Shown piece after piece: positions 1-9,329 of a stretch of DNA of 64,000 bases. Within the stretch, counting starts at the first letter, position 1. Each line of letters opens with the position of its first letter. The notes below the pieces were generated by a model. It was not told the origin of the DNA and did no database searches. It worked only from the letters and a program-made list of their open reading frames with translations. Position numbers and translations under genes: made by a program. Origin of the DNA: JAUVRX01 sp049664225. GTDB taxonomy: Bacteria > Acidobacteriota > Thermoanaerobaculia > Multivoradales > JAHEKO01. Location: assembly GCA_049664225.1 (NCBI GenBank), contig JBATEX010000190.1, forward strand, positions 1 to 64,000. Reading direction: 5' to 3'.

Positions 1-432
1 GTTCTCCCCCAGCTCCAGGGCGTAGTCCCCTTTGAATACGTAGTCATCCTGGCCCCAGAGCACTTCGTCTGAGCCGGTCCTGACCAGATCCATGTCGGCT
101 CGAATCGTAATCTCGTATTCCGTGGCCCGCCCGTCCGGCCCGAACTGCACGGGCCTGACGATAAACGAGGTCAGCGCTCCGCTCAGCACGGCATCAGCCT
201 GGGCTTTGCTCTTGACGATCGTGTAGCTTCGTCGGGTGACGAGCTCGTCGATGATGGACTGAGTCAGCTGTAACTCGATGCGAGACCGGGTGGTCCTGTT
301 TTGCAGTGTCTCGACGAAGATGTCGTTGACATCGTCTGGCAGATTGCTGGTTCGGCCGATGAGTCCGTAGCCGCAGCCCAAGGAGCCGAGAAGCACCGGT
401 GCCAAGAGCATCAGAAGGATCTTTTGTTTCAA
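1..432 (-). CDS. lptE: LptE-like LPS-assembly lipoprotein (3' end cut by window edge)
   Basis: Open to the left edge, so the C-terminus is missing; 144 codons are visible. The protein begins with a short hydrophobic signal ending in a lipobox (LLGSLGC then GYGL), so it should be a lipid-anchored envelope protein. The following region (role in holding LptD at the outer membrane in the known family) fits the LptE fold: a 'GYGL' start, an 'ETLQNRTTRSRIE' stretch and a 'WGQDDYVFKGDY' strand. I chose TTG at 432 because GGAGG lies 5 bases upstream and no ATG gives a full signal peptide. It follows nusB by 45 bases on the same strand, so it may be the last gene of that run. The family call is by pattern recognition and is moderately secure. 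Confidence 0.72.
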   Translation of the reverse strand, partial: MKQKILLMLLAPVLLGSLGCGYGLIGRTSNLPDDVNDIFVETLQNRTTRSRIELQLTQSIIDELVTRRSYTIVKSKAQADAVLSGALTSFIVRPVQFGPDGRATEYEITIRADMDLVRTGSDEVLWGQDDYVFKGDYALELGEN

Positions 433-477
433 CTCCACCTCCGAAATCTCGAGATCGAGAAACTCCGTTGAGACTGG

Positions 478-981
478 TCAGGTAAGGCTCCCTGGCAGAC
501 TGTGACTCTTGAGAATTCCGTCGAGAACTCCATTCACGAACCGCCCCGACTGCTCGGTCCCGAATTCCTTGGCGAGCTCGATCGCCTCATCCAGGATGAC
601 CAGCTTCGGAACGTCGGTTTCGAAGAGAAACTCATAGACCGCCAGTCTCAAGATATTGCGGTCGACAGGCGGCATGCGTTCGAGCCTCCAATGCTCGGCC
701 TGCTGGCGAATCAGCGCATCGATCTGATCCAGATGGTCGAGGGTCCCCCGTACCAGGGTCTTGGCATATTCGAGGGCATTCTCGAGCTCCGCCGCGGTGC
801 GTGCCGAAAGATCGGTTGTAGCAGCTCTCCGGGGCACTGTAGACGACGTCTCCTCTCTCTCTTCGCTCAGGTAGTCACCCGGCCTGAAGTCCCCTACGAC
901 CCTGTCGCACGACTCCTGCCCCAGGTCGCTCTGGTAGAGCATCTGGATCGCCATCTCTCGCGCTCGTCGCCGCTTGCTCAC
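478..981 (-). CDS. nusB: Transcription antitermination factor NusB
   Basis: NusB is an all-helical RNA-binding protein that joins NusE (S10) on boxA RNA to allow antitermination, mainly on rRNA operons. The N-terminus SKRRRAREMAIQMLYQSD and the C-terminal 'PKLVILDEAIELAKEFG...FVNGVLDGI' block are typical. I place the start at GTG 981 (GGGAG about 6 bases upstream) because the frame upstream of it (to 1068) codes for nothing NusB-like. Unusual for the family is a polar insert of about 30 residues after the first helix (GDFRPGDYLSEEREETSSTVPRR), which lengthens the protein to 167 residues. It lies between meaB (148 bases upstream) and an lptE-like gene. Confidence 0.93.
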   Translation of the reverse strand: MSKRRRAREMAIQMLYQSDLGQESCDRVVGDFRPGDYLSEEREETSSTVPRRAATTDLSARTAAELENALEYAKTLVRGTLDHLDQIDALIRQQAEHWRLERMPPVDRNILRLAVYEFLFETDVPKLVILDEAIELAKEFGTEQSGRFVNGVLDGILKSHSLPGSLT

Positions 982-1129
982 CCCATTCTCCCGAGTCAAA
1001 GAACCTTCCAACCCTGAAAACTCCACGGCAGTTGCCCGAGACTGGTGCGCCAAGTCCGGGCTCTGCACCTGAGTGAGACCGTACCCGCTCTAGCCTGATG
1101 CTGTCAACGGGAATCCAGCGTGTAGTCCC

Positions 1130-2143
1130 TCAATCCGCAGTATCCCGGAAGATGCGAATCAGCTCGTCGGCTGCCATCGTTGCGGTCAGTCGCCCCGCCG
1201 CCACTCCTGTTTCAAGAGAGCGAAGCCGCTCTTCGACACCTGCGGTCGACCGGAAGGTCCGTAAAAGACGTTCCTCGATCACAGTCCAGATCCAGTTCCG
1301 CAGCTGCAGCTGCCGCTTCACTTCGAGCTCACCGGTACCTTCCAGAGCCGCTCGATGCGAATGCAGGCTATTCCAGAGCTCCGGCAGGCCGGCTCCCGTC
1401 TTTGCGCTCACGGTCAAGACCGGAGGTGACCACTCCTGGTCTCTGCCCGGCAGGAAGTGCAGAGCCGCCATGTACTCCCTCTGGGCGATCCGAGCTCGCT
1501 CCAGGTTGTCCTCGTCCGCCTTGTTGACCGCGATCACGTCAGCGAGCTCTACGATGCCCTTCTTGAGCCCTTGCAGCTCATCTCCGGCGCCTGGGAGCAT
1601 GAGGAGAAGGAAGGTGTCCACCAGATCTGCGACCATGGTCTCGGACTGTCCGACCCCGACGGTCTCGACCAGGACGACGTCGTAACCTGCAGCTTCGCAG
1701 AGCAACATGCTCTCTCGGGTTCGCATCGTAACTCCACCCAGGCTGAGCGCGTTCGGCGAAGGTCGGATGAAAGCATCGTCGTTGCTTGCAAGACGGGGCA
1801 TTCTGCTCTTGTCTCCGAGGATGCTGCCCCCAGACAGTGAGCTCGAGGGATCGACAGCTAGTACAGCCACCCTGTGTTCCGAGTCGATGAGCTGGATACC
1901 CAGAGCATCGATCAACGTACTCTTGCCGACACCGGGGATGCCACTGATACCGATGCGATGCGCCTGTCCCGTATAGGGCATCAAGCGCCTGAGAACTTCC
2001 TGTGCCCGATCACCGTCAGTGGATTGCTGGCTCTCCACCAGGGTAATCGCCTGCGCCAGGACCCGTCGGCTTCCCTGCCGAATCCCTTCAACGTAGTCGT
2101 CGATGGACAACGCCTGCCGATTCGTTTTGCCTGCAGATGTCAC
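1130..2143 (-). CDS. meaB: Methylmalonyl-CoA mutase-associated GTPase MeaB
   Basis: MeaB is a G3E-type GTPase (also called ArgK or MMAA) that gates loading of adenosylcobalamin into methylmalonyl-CoA mutase and rescues damaged cofactor. The P-loop GIPGVGKST is near residue 68. The 'DPSSSLSGGSILGDK' segment, the switch region 'ETVGVGQSE' and the base-specificity motif NKAD are all present, and the length (337 residues) is normal. The start is GTG at 2143 with only a weak ribosome-binding site. It begins 46 bases after the fused mutase gene, which supplies the obvious client. The neighbouring IcmF-like mutase already carries its own built-in GTPase domain, so this free one is expected to serve the other enzyme. 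Confidence 0.95.
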   Translation of the reverse strand: MTSAGKTNRQALSIDDYVEGIRQGSRRVLAQAITLVESQQSTDGDRAQEVLRRLMPYTGQAHRIGISGIPGVGKSTLIDALGIQLIDSEHRVAVLAVDPSSSLSGGSILGDKSRMPRLASNDDAFIRPSPNALSLGGVTMRTRESMLLCEAAGYDVVLVETVGVGQSETMVADLVDTFLLLMLPGAGDELQGLKKGIVELADVIAVNKADEDNLERARIAQREYMAALHFLPGRDQEWSPPVLTVSAKTGAGLPELWNSLHSHRAALEGTGELEVKRQLQLRNWIWTVIEERLLRTFRSTAGVEERLRSLETGVAAGRLTATMAADELIRIFRDTAD

Positions 2144-2189
2144 GCTTCAGACCCTTGGGCCAAGGGGATTTCGACCGTCGATTCGATCG

Positions 2190-5100
2190 TCAGGAGCTCT
2201 CTCTCTTTCGCGTCGTGCCCTCGAGATCGTCGAGTAGCTCCAGGGCCGCGGCAGGGATAGGTGTCCCGGGTCCGAACACCGCACTGGCGCCCGCTGCGAA
2301 CAGGGCCTGATGGTCTTTTTCGGGAACAACTCCGCCGACCACGACCAGAATGTCGCCCCGGTTCAGGCTCTTCAGCTCCTCGCACAGAGTGGGAACGAGG
2401 CTCGAATGGCCTGCTGCCAAAGAGCTCACGCCGACGATGTGGACGTCGTTCTCCACCGCTTGCCTGGCGACCTCTTCGGGGGTCTGGAAAAGCGGCCCGA
2501 TGTCGACGTCGAAACCGAGATCGGAAAAGCCACTCGCGATGACCTTTTGACCTCTGTCGTGCCCATCCTGGCCGATTTTGGCCACCAGAATGCGGGGGCG
2601 CCGCCCTTCCCGAGTCAGGAATCGAGCCACCCTGCTGCGGACAGCTTCGACGTCGGCTCTGCCTTCACCCATCTCTCTACTGTATACCCCACCAACCGCA
2701 CGAGTCATGGGCTGGTGCCTACCGAAGACTTGCTCGAGAGCCGCGGAGATCTCTCCCACGGTGGCCCAAGATCGCGCCGCACCGACAGCGAGCTCTAGAA
2801 GGTTGGACTCATCCGATTTGGCGCCTTCTACCAGTCTATTCAGGGCTCTCTGGACTTTGACCGGATCTCGCTCGGAACGGAGCCGCGCCAGCCTTTCGAT
2901 CTGAGTCCGTCTGACGATCTCGTTGTCGACGCTCAAGACCTCTACCTGATCGGAATCCTCCGACGGGTATTTGTTGACACCGATGATCGATTGACGACCG
3001 GAGTCGATCCGTGCCTGGGTGCGGGCCGCGGCCTCTTCGATACGCAGCTTGGGCAAGCCGGCCTCGATGGCTTTGACCATCCCTCCCATCTCCTCCACCT
3101 CCGCGATCAGCTCACGAGCCCTCTCGGCTAGCTCGTAGGTCAGTCTCTCGACATAGAAGCTGCCGCCCCAGGGGTCGATTACACGGCAAGTCCCGGACTC
3201 GTCCTGCAGCAGGATCTGGGTCTCACGGGCGATTCCAGCCGAGAAATCTGTCGGCAGTGCCAGAGCCTCGTCGAACGAGTTCGTATGCAGCGATTGGGTC
3301 TGGCCGTGGACTGCGGCCATCGCTTCGATGCAGGTCCGAACCACATTGTTGAACACGTCTTTGGCGCTCAGTGACCAACCCGACGTCTGACAATGCGTGC
3401 GTAGCATCAGAGATCGGGGGTCGTGTGGCTCGAAGCCCTGTACGAGCTCGGCCCAGAGCAAGCGAGCGGCTCGAAGCTTCGCTACCTCCATGAAGTAGTC
3501 CATCCCGATCCCGAAGAAGAAGGAAAGCCGGGGCGCAAACTCATCGATACCGAGGCCAGTGCCGAGTCCGGCACGTATGTATTCGAGCCCATCGGCCAGG
3601 GTGTAAGCCAGCTCGAGGTCGGCCGAGGCACCGGCTTCCTGCATGTGATAGCCGGAGATGGAAACGCTGTTGAACCTCGGCATATGCTCGGCGCAGAAAG
3701 CGATGATGTCGCGGACGATGCGCATGGAGGCCATGGGCGGATAGATGTAGGTGTTGCGGACCATGAACTCCTTGAGGATGTCGTTCTGGATCGTCCCCGA
3801 GAGCTTGTGGACTGCGACGCCCTGTTCCTCGGCAGCGACGATGTAGAGGGCCATGATCGGCAACACGGCGCCGTTCATGGTCATCGAGACGCTCATCTGG
3901 TCCAGAGGAATGCCTTCGAAGAGGACCCGCATGTCCAGAATCGAGTCGATCGCGACACCAGCCATACCGACATCTCCGGCCACCCGAGGGTGATCCGAGT
4001 CGTAGCCGCGGTGGGTCGGTAGATCGAAGGCGATGGACAGGCCTTTCTGCCCACCGGCCAGGTTCCGGCGGTAGAAGGCATTCGACTCTTCAGCCGTCGA
4101 GAAACCGGCGTACTGTCGGATCGTCCAGGGCCGGCGAACATACATCGTGGTGTAAGGCCCCCTGACGAAAGGTGGGAAGCCGGGCATCGTATCCGTAGCC
4201 CGGATGTCTGCCAGATCTCTCGATGAATAGAACGGAAGTCGACGGATCCCCTCGGGAGTAGGAGCTCCACCTTCCATGCCGCTCTCTCTGAGATGGTCCT
4301 GTACCTGCGTCGGATCGTTCTCCATACCGAATCGTGCCTCGAGCTCTTCCCTACTCTCTCGAGCAGCTGAGGGCTCCTGCAGACTCTTGCCCACGCGCGA
4401 CATGGTGACGATTCCGCCGCGATTCTCTATCTCCAGATAGACAGCCCAGGCCCTCTGGGCCAGCTCCGCGGTGAGCCATTCGAGATAGTAGGAGCCTCCC
4501 CCAGGGTCCTGAACCTCCTCGAGAAAACTCTCGTCGGCGAGAATCAGTGGTGTGTTTCGAGCCCATCGGCTCTGCTTTGATTCCCCGGCGCTGCCCAACG
4601 GCATGGTACTGATGGCATCCGCGCCGCCGGCGATCGCGGCGAATACCGATGTCGTCCCGCGCAGAAGATGCGTCCAGGGTTCAGGCTGAGGAAACACCAC
4701 CTCTGGAGCACTGACTGCGTGCAGCCAGGGTCTAGGAGGAGATGCAAGGCCTTGGGCTTGAAGCAGCCGGCACCAGAGCAGGCGGGCCGCGCGCAGCTTG
4801 GCAATCTCCGGGAAGATCTCCCGACCCACTGCGAAGCAAAGACCGATCTGCTGTGCGATCTCGGGCTTTGCCAGGCCATGGGCGGCCAGTCGCCGCAGAT
4901 AGTAGGCGACCGCAGCGACGGCGAATCCGAGCTCCTCGACCAGGCTAGAACCGGTCGCGTAACGATCCTGAGTCGATACGACGATCGATCGCGAGCTCGA
5001 GAACCGATCCCCGAACTGGGCAACAACGTGCGCGAGTTCGTCCTCCGCTGACTCCATGTTCGAAGAGGATGCTTCCACATCGAGCCAGTCCCCAAGAGGA

Positions 5101-5645
5101 TCTGCCCTCAAGACAACGCTGGACTCACCTCGTTCGCCCTGTCTCTCCACCATCGCTTCCAGCGCTAGGGTTGCAACCGGGCCGAGGTCGCCTTCGACGG
5201 AGAACATCCAGAGACTCGGCTCGACTGGCAGCTCGGCTGTAGCTGCCCTGAATTCTTGGAGATTGGAGATCGTGGAATCGGAGCTACCGAGACTCAGCCA
5301 GGCGCCCGTTGCTCCACCAGCCAGATCTTCCTGAAGTGTTCGGTTCAGCTCGATCGGATTGTCGTTGCTGTACAGCTGGCAGATCTCCCGCTTGCAAGAT
5401 TCTCCACCTCCGGATTCGGCTCCACGGGTATACGGCAACTCACCCGGGAACCCGGAGGGGTCGCCCTTGCCGCTGCCTGGCCATTCAGGATGCTCAGAGG
5501 TGAAAAGGGGCTCGACGGAGAACCCCTCAGAGCCCGTCGACGTCAGGGCCGTCGCGAAGTCCGAGTCGCCGGTGAGCTCGGATTCGACCCGCCGGCGCCA
5601 TTCGGCATAGGAGACTGGAGGGAATCGTTCCCCTGGCGCCCCCAT
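2190..5645 (-). CDS. Methylmalonyl-CoA mutase, small and large subunits fused in one chain
   Basis: Interconverts methylmalonyl-CoA and succinyl-CoA using adenosylcobalamin. The chain of about 1151 residues has three parts. Residues about 1-480 are a degenerate MutA-like barrel (for example 'LRAARLLWCRLL', 'DPGGGSYYLE'). Residues about 490-1010 are a catalytic MutB-like barrel ('RGPYTTMYVRRPWTIRQYAG', 'ISGYHMQEAGA', 'DPWGGSFYVE'). The C-terminus is a B12-binding domain with the cobalt-ligand motif DGHDRG. In most bacteria the two halves are separate mutA and mutB genes, so the fusion is unusual. I chose ATG 5645, 22 bases after the upstream mutase stops and preceded by GGAAAG; the frame extends further upstream only into the end of that gene. 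meaB follows, consistent with one B12-mutase operon. Confidence 0.93.
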   Translation of the reverse strand: MGAPGERFPPVSYAEWRRRVESELTGDSDFATALTSTGSEGFSVEPLFTSEHPEWPGSGKGDPSGFPGELPYTRGAESGGGESCKREICQLYSNDNPIELNRTLQEDLAGGATGAWLSLGSSDSTISNLQEFRAATAELPVEPSLWMFSVEGDLGPVATLALEAMVERQGERGESSVVLRADPLGDWLDVEASSSNMESAEDELAHVVAQFGDRFSSSRSIVVSTQDRYATGSSLVEELGFAVAAVAYYLRRLAAHGLAKPEIAQQIGLCFAVGREIFPEIAKLRAARLLWCRLLQAQGLASPPRPWLHAVSAPEVVFPQPEPWTHLLRGTTSVFAAIAGGADAISTMPLGSAGESKQSRWARNTPLILADESFLEEVQDPGGGSYYLEWLTAELAQRAWAVYLEIENRGGIVTMSRVGKSLQEPSAARESREELEARFGMENDPTQVQDHLRESGMEGGAPTPEGIRRLPFYSSRDLADIRATDTMPGFPPFVRGPYTTMYVRRPWTIRQYAGFSTAEESNAFYRRNLAGGQKGLSIAFDLPTHRGYDSDHPRVAGDVGMAGVAIDSILDMRVLFEGIPLDQMSVSMTMNGAVLPIMALYIVAAEEQGVAVHKLSGTIQNDILKEFMVRNTYIYPPMASMRIVRDIIAFCAEHMPRFNSVSISGYHMQEAGASADLELAYTLADGLEYIRAGLGTGLGIDEFAPRLSFFFGIGMDYFMEVAKLRAARLLWAELVQGFEPHDPRSLMLRTHCQTSGWSLSAKDVFNNVVRTCIEAMAAVHGQTQSLHTNSFDEALALPTDFSAGIARETQILLQDESGTCRVIDPWGGSFYVERLTYELAERARELIAEVEEMGGMVKAIEAGLPKLRIEEAAARTQARIDSGRQSIIGVNKYPSEDSDQVEVLSVDNEIVRRTQIERLARLRSERDPVKVQRALNRLVEGAKSDESNLLELAVGAARSWATVGEISAALEQVFGRHQPMTRAVGGVYSREMGEGRADVEAVRSRVARFLTREGRRPRILVAKIGQDGHDRGQKVIASGFSDLGFDVDIGPLFQTPEEVARQAVENDVHIVGVSSLAAGHSSLVPTLCEELKSLNRGDILVVVGGVVPEKDHQALFAAGASAVFGPGTPIPAAALELLDDLEGTTRKRESS

Positions 5646-5667
5646 CAGAGTTTTCTTTCCACTCGGG

Positions 5668-8600
5668 TCACATATTCCGCCGATACTGACCGCCGACCTC
5701 GTAGAGAGCTTTGGAGATCTCACCGAGGCTGCAGATCTTTCCCGCTTCCATGAGGGCTTCGAAGATGTTGCCCTTCTCCACAGCCACCTCCTGGAGGCGC
5801 TTCAGTGCTGTACCACCCTCAGGCTTGTTTCGCTCATTGAAGGCCAGGCAAGAGAGAATCGCGTAGTCCTTCTCCTCTTCCGTCGATCGCCTCACCTCAT
5901 GGGGGACCCGAGTGGCCGAGTCCTCTGGATTGAGGAAGGTGTTGACTCCGATGATGGGCAGCTCGCCGCTGTGTTTCAAAGACTCGTAAACCAGCGACTC
6001 TTCCTGAATCTTCGTTCGCTGATACATCCGCTCCATGGCTCCGAGAACACCCCCACGATCTGACAGGCTTCGAAACTCGTTGAGGACGGCCTCTTCGACC
6101 AGATCCGTCAGCTCCTCGATCACGAACGAGCCCTGGAGTGGATTCTCGTTCGTGGCCAGGCCCAACTCCTTGTTGATGATCAGCTGGATGGCCACCGCCC
6201 GCCTGACGCTCTCCTCTGTGGGGGTCGTGATGGCCTCGTCGTAGGCGTTCGTGTGCAGGGAGTTGCAGTTGTCGTAGATGGCATAGAGAGCCTGCAGCGT
6301 GGTGCGGATGTCGTTGAATGCGATCTCCTGCGCATGCAGGCTCCGACCGGAAGTTTGAATGTGATACTTGAGCTTTTGCGAGCGCTCGTTGGCACCGTAC
6401 TTCAGTCGCATCGCCTTGGCCCAGATGCGGCGAGCCACTCGACCAATGACTGGGTATTCCGGATCCATCCCATTGGAAAAGAAGAACGAGAGGTTGGGCG
6501 CAAAGTCGTCGATGTCCATACCCCTGGAAAGGTAGTACTCCACCAGAGTGAAGCCGTTGGCGAGGGTGAAGGCCAGTTGGGTCACCGGATTCGCTCCTGC
6601 CTCGGCGATGTGATAGCCCGAAATGGAGACGGAATAGAAGTTGCGAACGCCGTGCTCGATGAAGTACTCCTGGATGTCCCCCATCATCCGCAGTGCGAAC
6701 TCGGTCGAGAAGATGCAGGTGTTCTGCGCCTGATCCTCTTTCAGGATGTCTGCCTGGACCGTGCCACGCACCCGCTTCAGCGTGTCAGCCTGGATGCGCT
6801 CGTACACCTCTGGCTCCAGAACCTGGTCGCCGCTGACTCCGAGTAGCAGGAGGCCCAGGCCATCATTGCCACTGGGCAGGGTCCCCTGGTACCGCGGGCG
6901 AGGAAGGGACTTGAGGGAATAGATCGATTCGATCTTGGCTTCGACCGCCTGCTCGAGACCCTGCTCGCGAATATGCCGTTCGCACTGCTGATCGATCGCC
7001 GCATTCATGAAGAATGCCAGAATCATGGGGGCAGGCCCGTTGATGGTCATGGAGACCGAGGTATTGGGATCGACGAGATCGAAGCCTGAATAGAGCTTCT
7101 TGGCGTCGTCCACCGTCGCGATGCTCACTCCGGAGTTGCCGATCTTGCCGTAGATATCGGGCCGTCGCTCCGGGTCCTCACCGTAGAGAGTCACCGAGTC
7201 GAAGGCAGTCGACAGACGCTTGGCAGGCATCTCCTTCGAGAGGTAGTGGAATCGCCGGTTGGTGGCCTCTGGCCCCCCTTCTCCAGCAAACATACGGGTC
7301 GGATCCTCACCCATCCGCTTCAGGGGAAAAACACCCGCTGCGAAAGGGAACATCCCCGGCGTGTTCTCGGTCAAGAGCCACCTCAGGAGATCACCCCAGT
7401 CTTCGTATCGTGGAAGGCTGACTTTGGGCACCCTTGTCCCGGACAGGCTTTCGGTGAAGAGATCCTGCTCGACTACCCTGTCGCGAACCTGGAAGCGATA
7501 GCGATCGGCTCGGTACCGTCTAACGGTCGCCGGCCAGTCTCTGAGCAGCTTCCTGCACTCCTCATCCAGGCTGGCCTCGAGAGCGTTATAGCGATCAATG
7601 AGATCCCTCAGGTAGTCCGGCTCCGCCTCCTCGTGCTCGATGACCTGTACCACTCGGTCGGCACCGGGCTCGACGATCTCGAGCGTCTGTTTGCCGACCT
7701 CCGATCTCAGGAGCTCGATCGTTCCGTTGAGTTGGTACATGCGGCGCGCGATCGCTGTCTGCTCCTGGACGAAGTGATCCCGGGACTCGCTGCTCTCTAC
7801 GATCTCCGCCAGGTATCGAACGCGCTCCGGGGGTATGACCTGGAGCTTGGGCGCTTCGTCGGAAGGCACCGAGCTGCGACTGGAAAAGTGCCCCTTGTCC
7901 TTGCTTTCAAGGCATTCCAACAAAGCCTCGTAGAGCCGATTGACGCCCGCATCATTGAACTGGGACGCGACAGTGCCGTAGATGGGAAGATCCTCGTCGT
8001 CGCCCTCGAAAACCTGGTGATTCCTGCGATACTGACGCCGCACGTCCCGCAGTGCGTCCAGCGAGCCCCCCTTGTCGAACTTGTTGATGACAACGAGGTC
8101 GGCAAAGTCCAACATATCGATTTTCTCGAGCTGTGTGGCGGCACCGTACTCGGCGGTCATGACATACATAGAGACGTCGGAGTGCTCGACGATCTCGGTG
8201 TCCGATTGCCCGATCCCCGAGGTCTCGACGATGACCAGATCGAAGCCGGCGGCCTTGCAGATCTCGATCGACTCCCGGACGTATTTGCTGAGGGCCAGGT
8301 TGGACTGCCGAGTCGCCAGCGACCTCATGTACACCCGCGGGTGATAGACCGCGTTCATTCGGATGCGATCTCCCAACAGGGCTCCCCCACTCTTGCGCTT
8401 CGAAGGATCCACAGAGATAACCGCTATCTCCTTATCGTGGAAGTCGGCGAGAAATCGGCGAACCAGCTCATCGACCAGAGAAGACTTGCCGGACCCGCCG
8501 GTTCCCGTGATTCCGAGAACTGGCGTGAGTGAGTCCATGTTCAGGGCCTGCAAACCCTCGTCGATCTCCGGCGACAGCTCCGGGTAGTTCTCCGCCAGGG

Positions 8601-9114
8601 AGATCATCTGCCCGACGGCTTTGGGATCTCTGCCCCGCAGCCCGCCGAGATATCCGTCGATGGGCGGCACCACGGTCGGAAAATCACAGCCCTCGAGGAC
8701 TTCGTTGATCATTCCCTGCAGACCCAGGGAGCGACCATCATCAGGCGAGAAGATGCGATTGATTCCATAGGTATGAAGCTCTTCGATCTCGTCAGGCAGG
8801 ATCGTGCCGCCGCCGCCACCGTAGATGCGGATGTTGGCACCGGCCTCTTCAAGCAGGTCGTGCAGGTATTTGAAGAACTCCAGATGACCGCCCTGGTAGG
8901 AGGTGATGGCGACTCCCTGCACGTCCTCTTCAATGGCGCATTCGGCAATCTCCGCGGCCGATCGATTGTGGCCGAGGTGGATGACTTCGGCTCCCGAGGC
9001 CTGCAACAGGCGCCGCATGATGTTGATTGCCGCGTCGTGGCCGTCGAAGAGCGAACCGGCGGTGACGATTCTGACGTGATGCTTGGGACGGTAGATCTCG
9101 GTTTCTCGCGTCAT
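5668..9114 (-). CDS. icmF: IcmF-type fused acyl-CoA mutase (B12 domain, GTPase, mutase)
   Basis: IcmF proteins rearrange isobutyryl-CoA and n-butyryl-CoA, or related branched acyl-CoAs, with a built-in G-protein chaperone. The order matches: B12-binding domain first (SLFDGHDAAIN near residue 20), then a MeaB-like GTPase (P-loop GTGGSGKSS near residue 205, NKFD base motif), a helical linker, then the mutase barrel ('GEDPTRMFAGEG', 'VSISGYHIAEAGANP'). At about 1148 residues it has the usual length. ATG 9114 is chosen because it sits just before the B12 domain; its ribosome-binding site is weak, and the 45 codons upstream look non-coding. Substrate preference (isobutyryl, pivalyl or other) cannot be settled by eye. 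It heads the minus-strand mutase run and faces the formate dehydrogenase genes across about 215 bases. Confidence 0.94.
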   Translation of the reverse strand: MTRETEIYRPKHHVRIVTAGSLFDGHDAAINIMRRLLQASGAEVIHLGHNRSAAEIAECAIEEDVQGVAITSYQGGHLEFFKYLHDLLEEAGANIRIYGGGGGTILPDEIEELHTYGINRIFSPDDGRSLGLQGMINEVLEGCDFPTVVPPIDGYLGGLRGRDPKAVGQMISLAENYPELSPEIDEGLQALNMDSLTPVLGITGTGGSGKSSLVDELVRRFLADFHDKEIAVISVDPSKRKSGGALLGDRIRMNAVYHPRVYMRSLATRQSNLALSKYVRESIEICKAAGFDLVIVETSGIGQSDTEIVEHSDVSMYVMTAEYGAATQLEKIDMLDFADLVVINKFDKGGSLDALRDVRRQYRRNHQVFEGDDEDLPIYGTVASQFNDAGVNRLYEALLECLESKDKGHFSSRSSVPSDEAPKLQVIPPERVRYLAEIVESSESRDHFVQEQTAIARRMYQLNGTIELLRSEVGKQTLEIVEPGADRVVQVIEHEEAEPDYLRDLIDRYNALEASLDEECRKLLRDWPATVRRYRADRYRFQVRDRVVEQDLFTESLSGTRVPKVSLPRYEDWGDLLRWLLTENTPGMFPFAAGVFPLKRMGEDPTRMFAGEGGPEATNRRFHYLSKEMPAKRLSTAFDSVTLYGEDPERRPDIYGKIGNSGVSIATVDDAKKLYSGFDLVDPNTSVSMTINGPAPMILAFFMNAAIDQQCERHIREQGLEQAVEAKIESIYSLKSLPRPRYQGTLPSGNDGLGLLLLGVSGDQVLEPEVYERIQADTLKRVRGTVQADILKEDQAQNTCIFSTEFALRMMGDIQEYFIEHGVRNFYSVSISGYHIAEAGANPVTQLAFTLANGFTLVEYYLSRGMDIDDFAPNLSFFFSNGMDPEYPVIGRVARRIWAKAMRLKYGANERSQKLKYHIQTSGRSLHAQEIAFNDIRTTLQALYAIYDNCNSLHTNAYDEAITTPTEESVRRAVAIQLIINKELGLATNENPLQGSFVIEELTDLVEEAVLNEFRSLSDRGGVLGAMERMYQRTKIQEESLVYESLKHSGELPIIGVNTFLNPEDSATRVPHEVRRSTEEEKDYAILSCLAFNERNKPEGGTALKRLQEVAVEKGNIFEALMEAGKICSLGEISKALYEVGGQYRRNM

Positions 9115-9329
9115 CGCGGCAATTCTATCGCGGACCGAGGTGCTTGCCGTCGCCCTCGACCACTTCACAATCGGCCATCGACTCGCATTGCGCACTCGAT
9201 TCGATCGCCAGAGAGCCCCATCCTCTTGTGGTAGATTCGTGCTCGCCATTTCGAGGTCAGGCTATCGCTCGGGCAACGGCCTCGACCTGCGCAGTCGAGC
9301 GACCCATCTGCAGTCCGGAGTCTTGAACC

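Noticed and set aside
7246..8532. 428-codon open frame on the plus strand inside icmF
   Set aside because: It is the antisense shadow of a GC-rich gene; its translation has no recognisable domain while the minus-strand frame is a clear IcmF.
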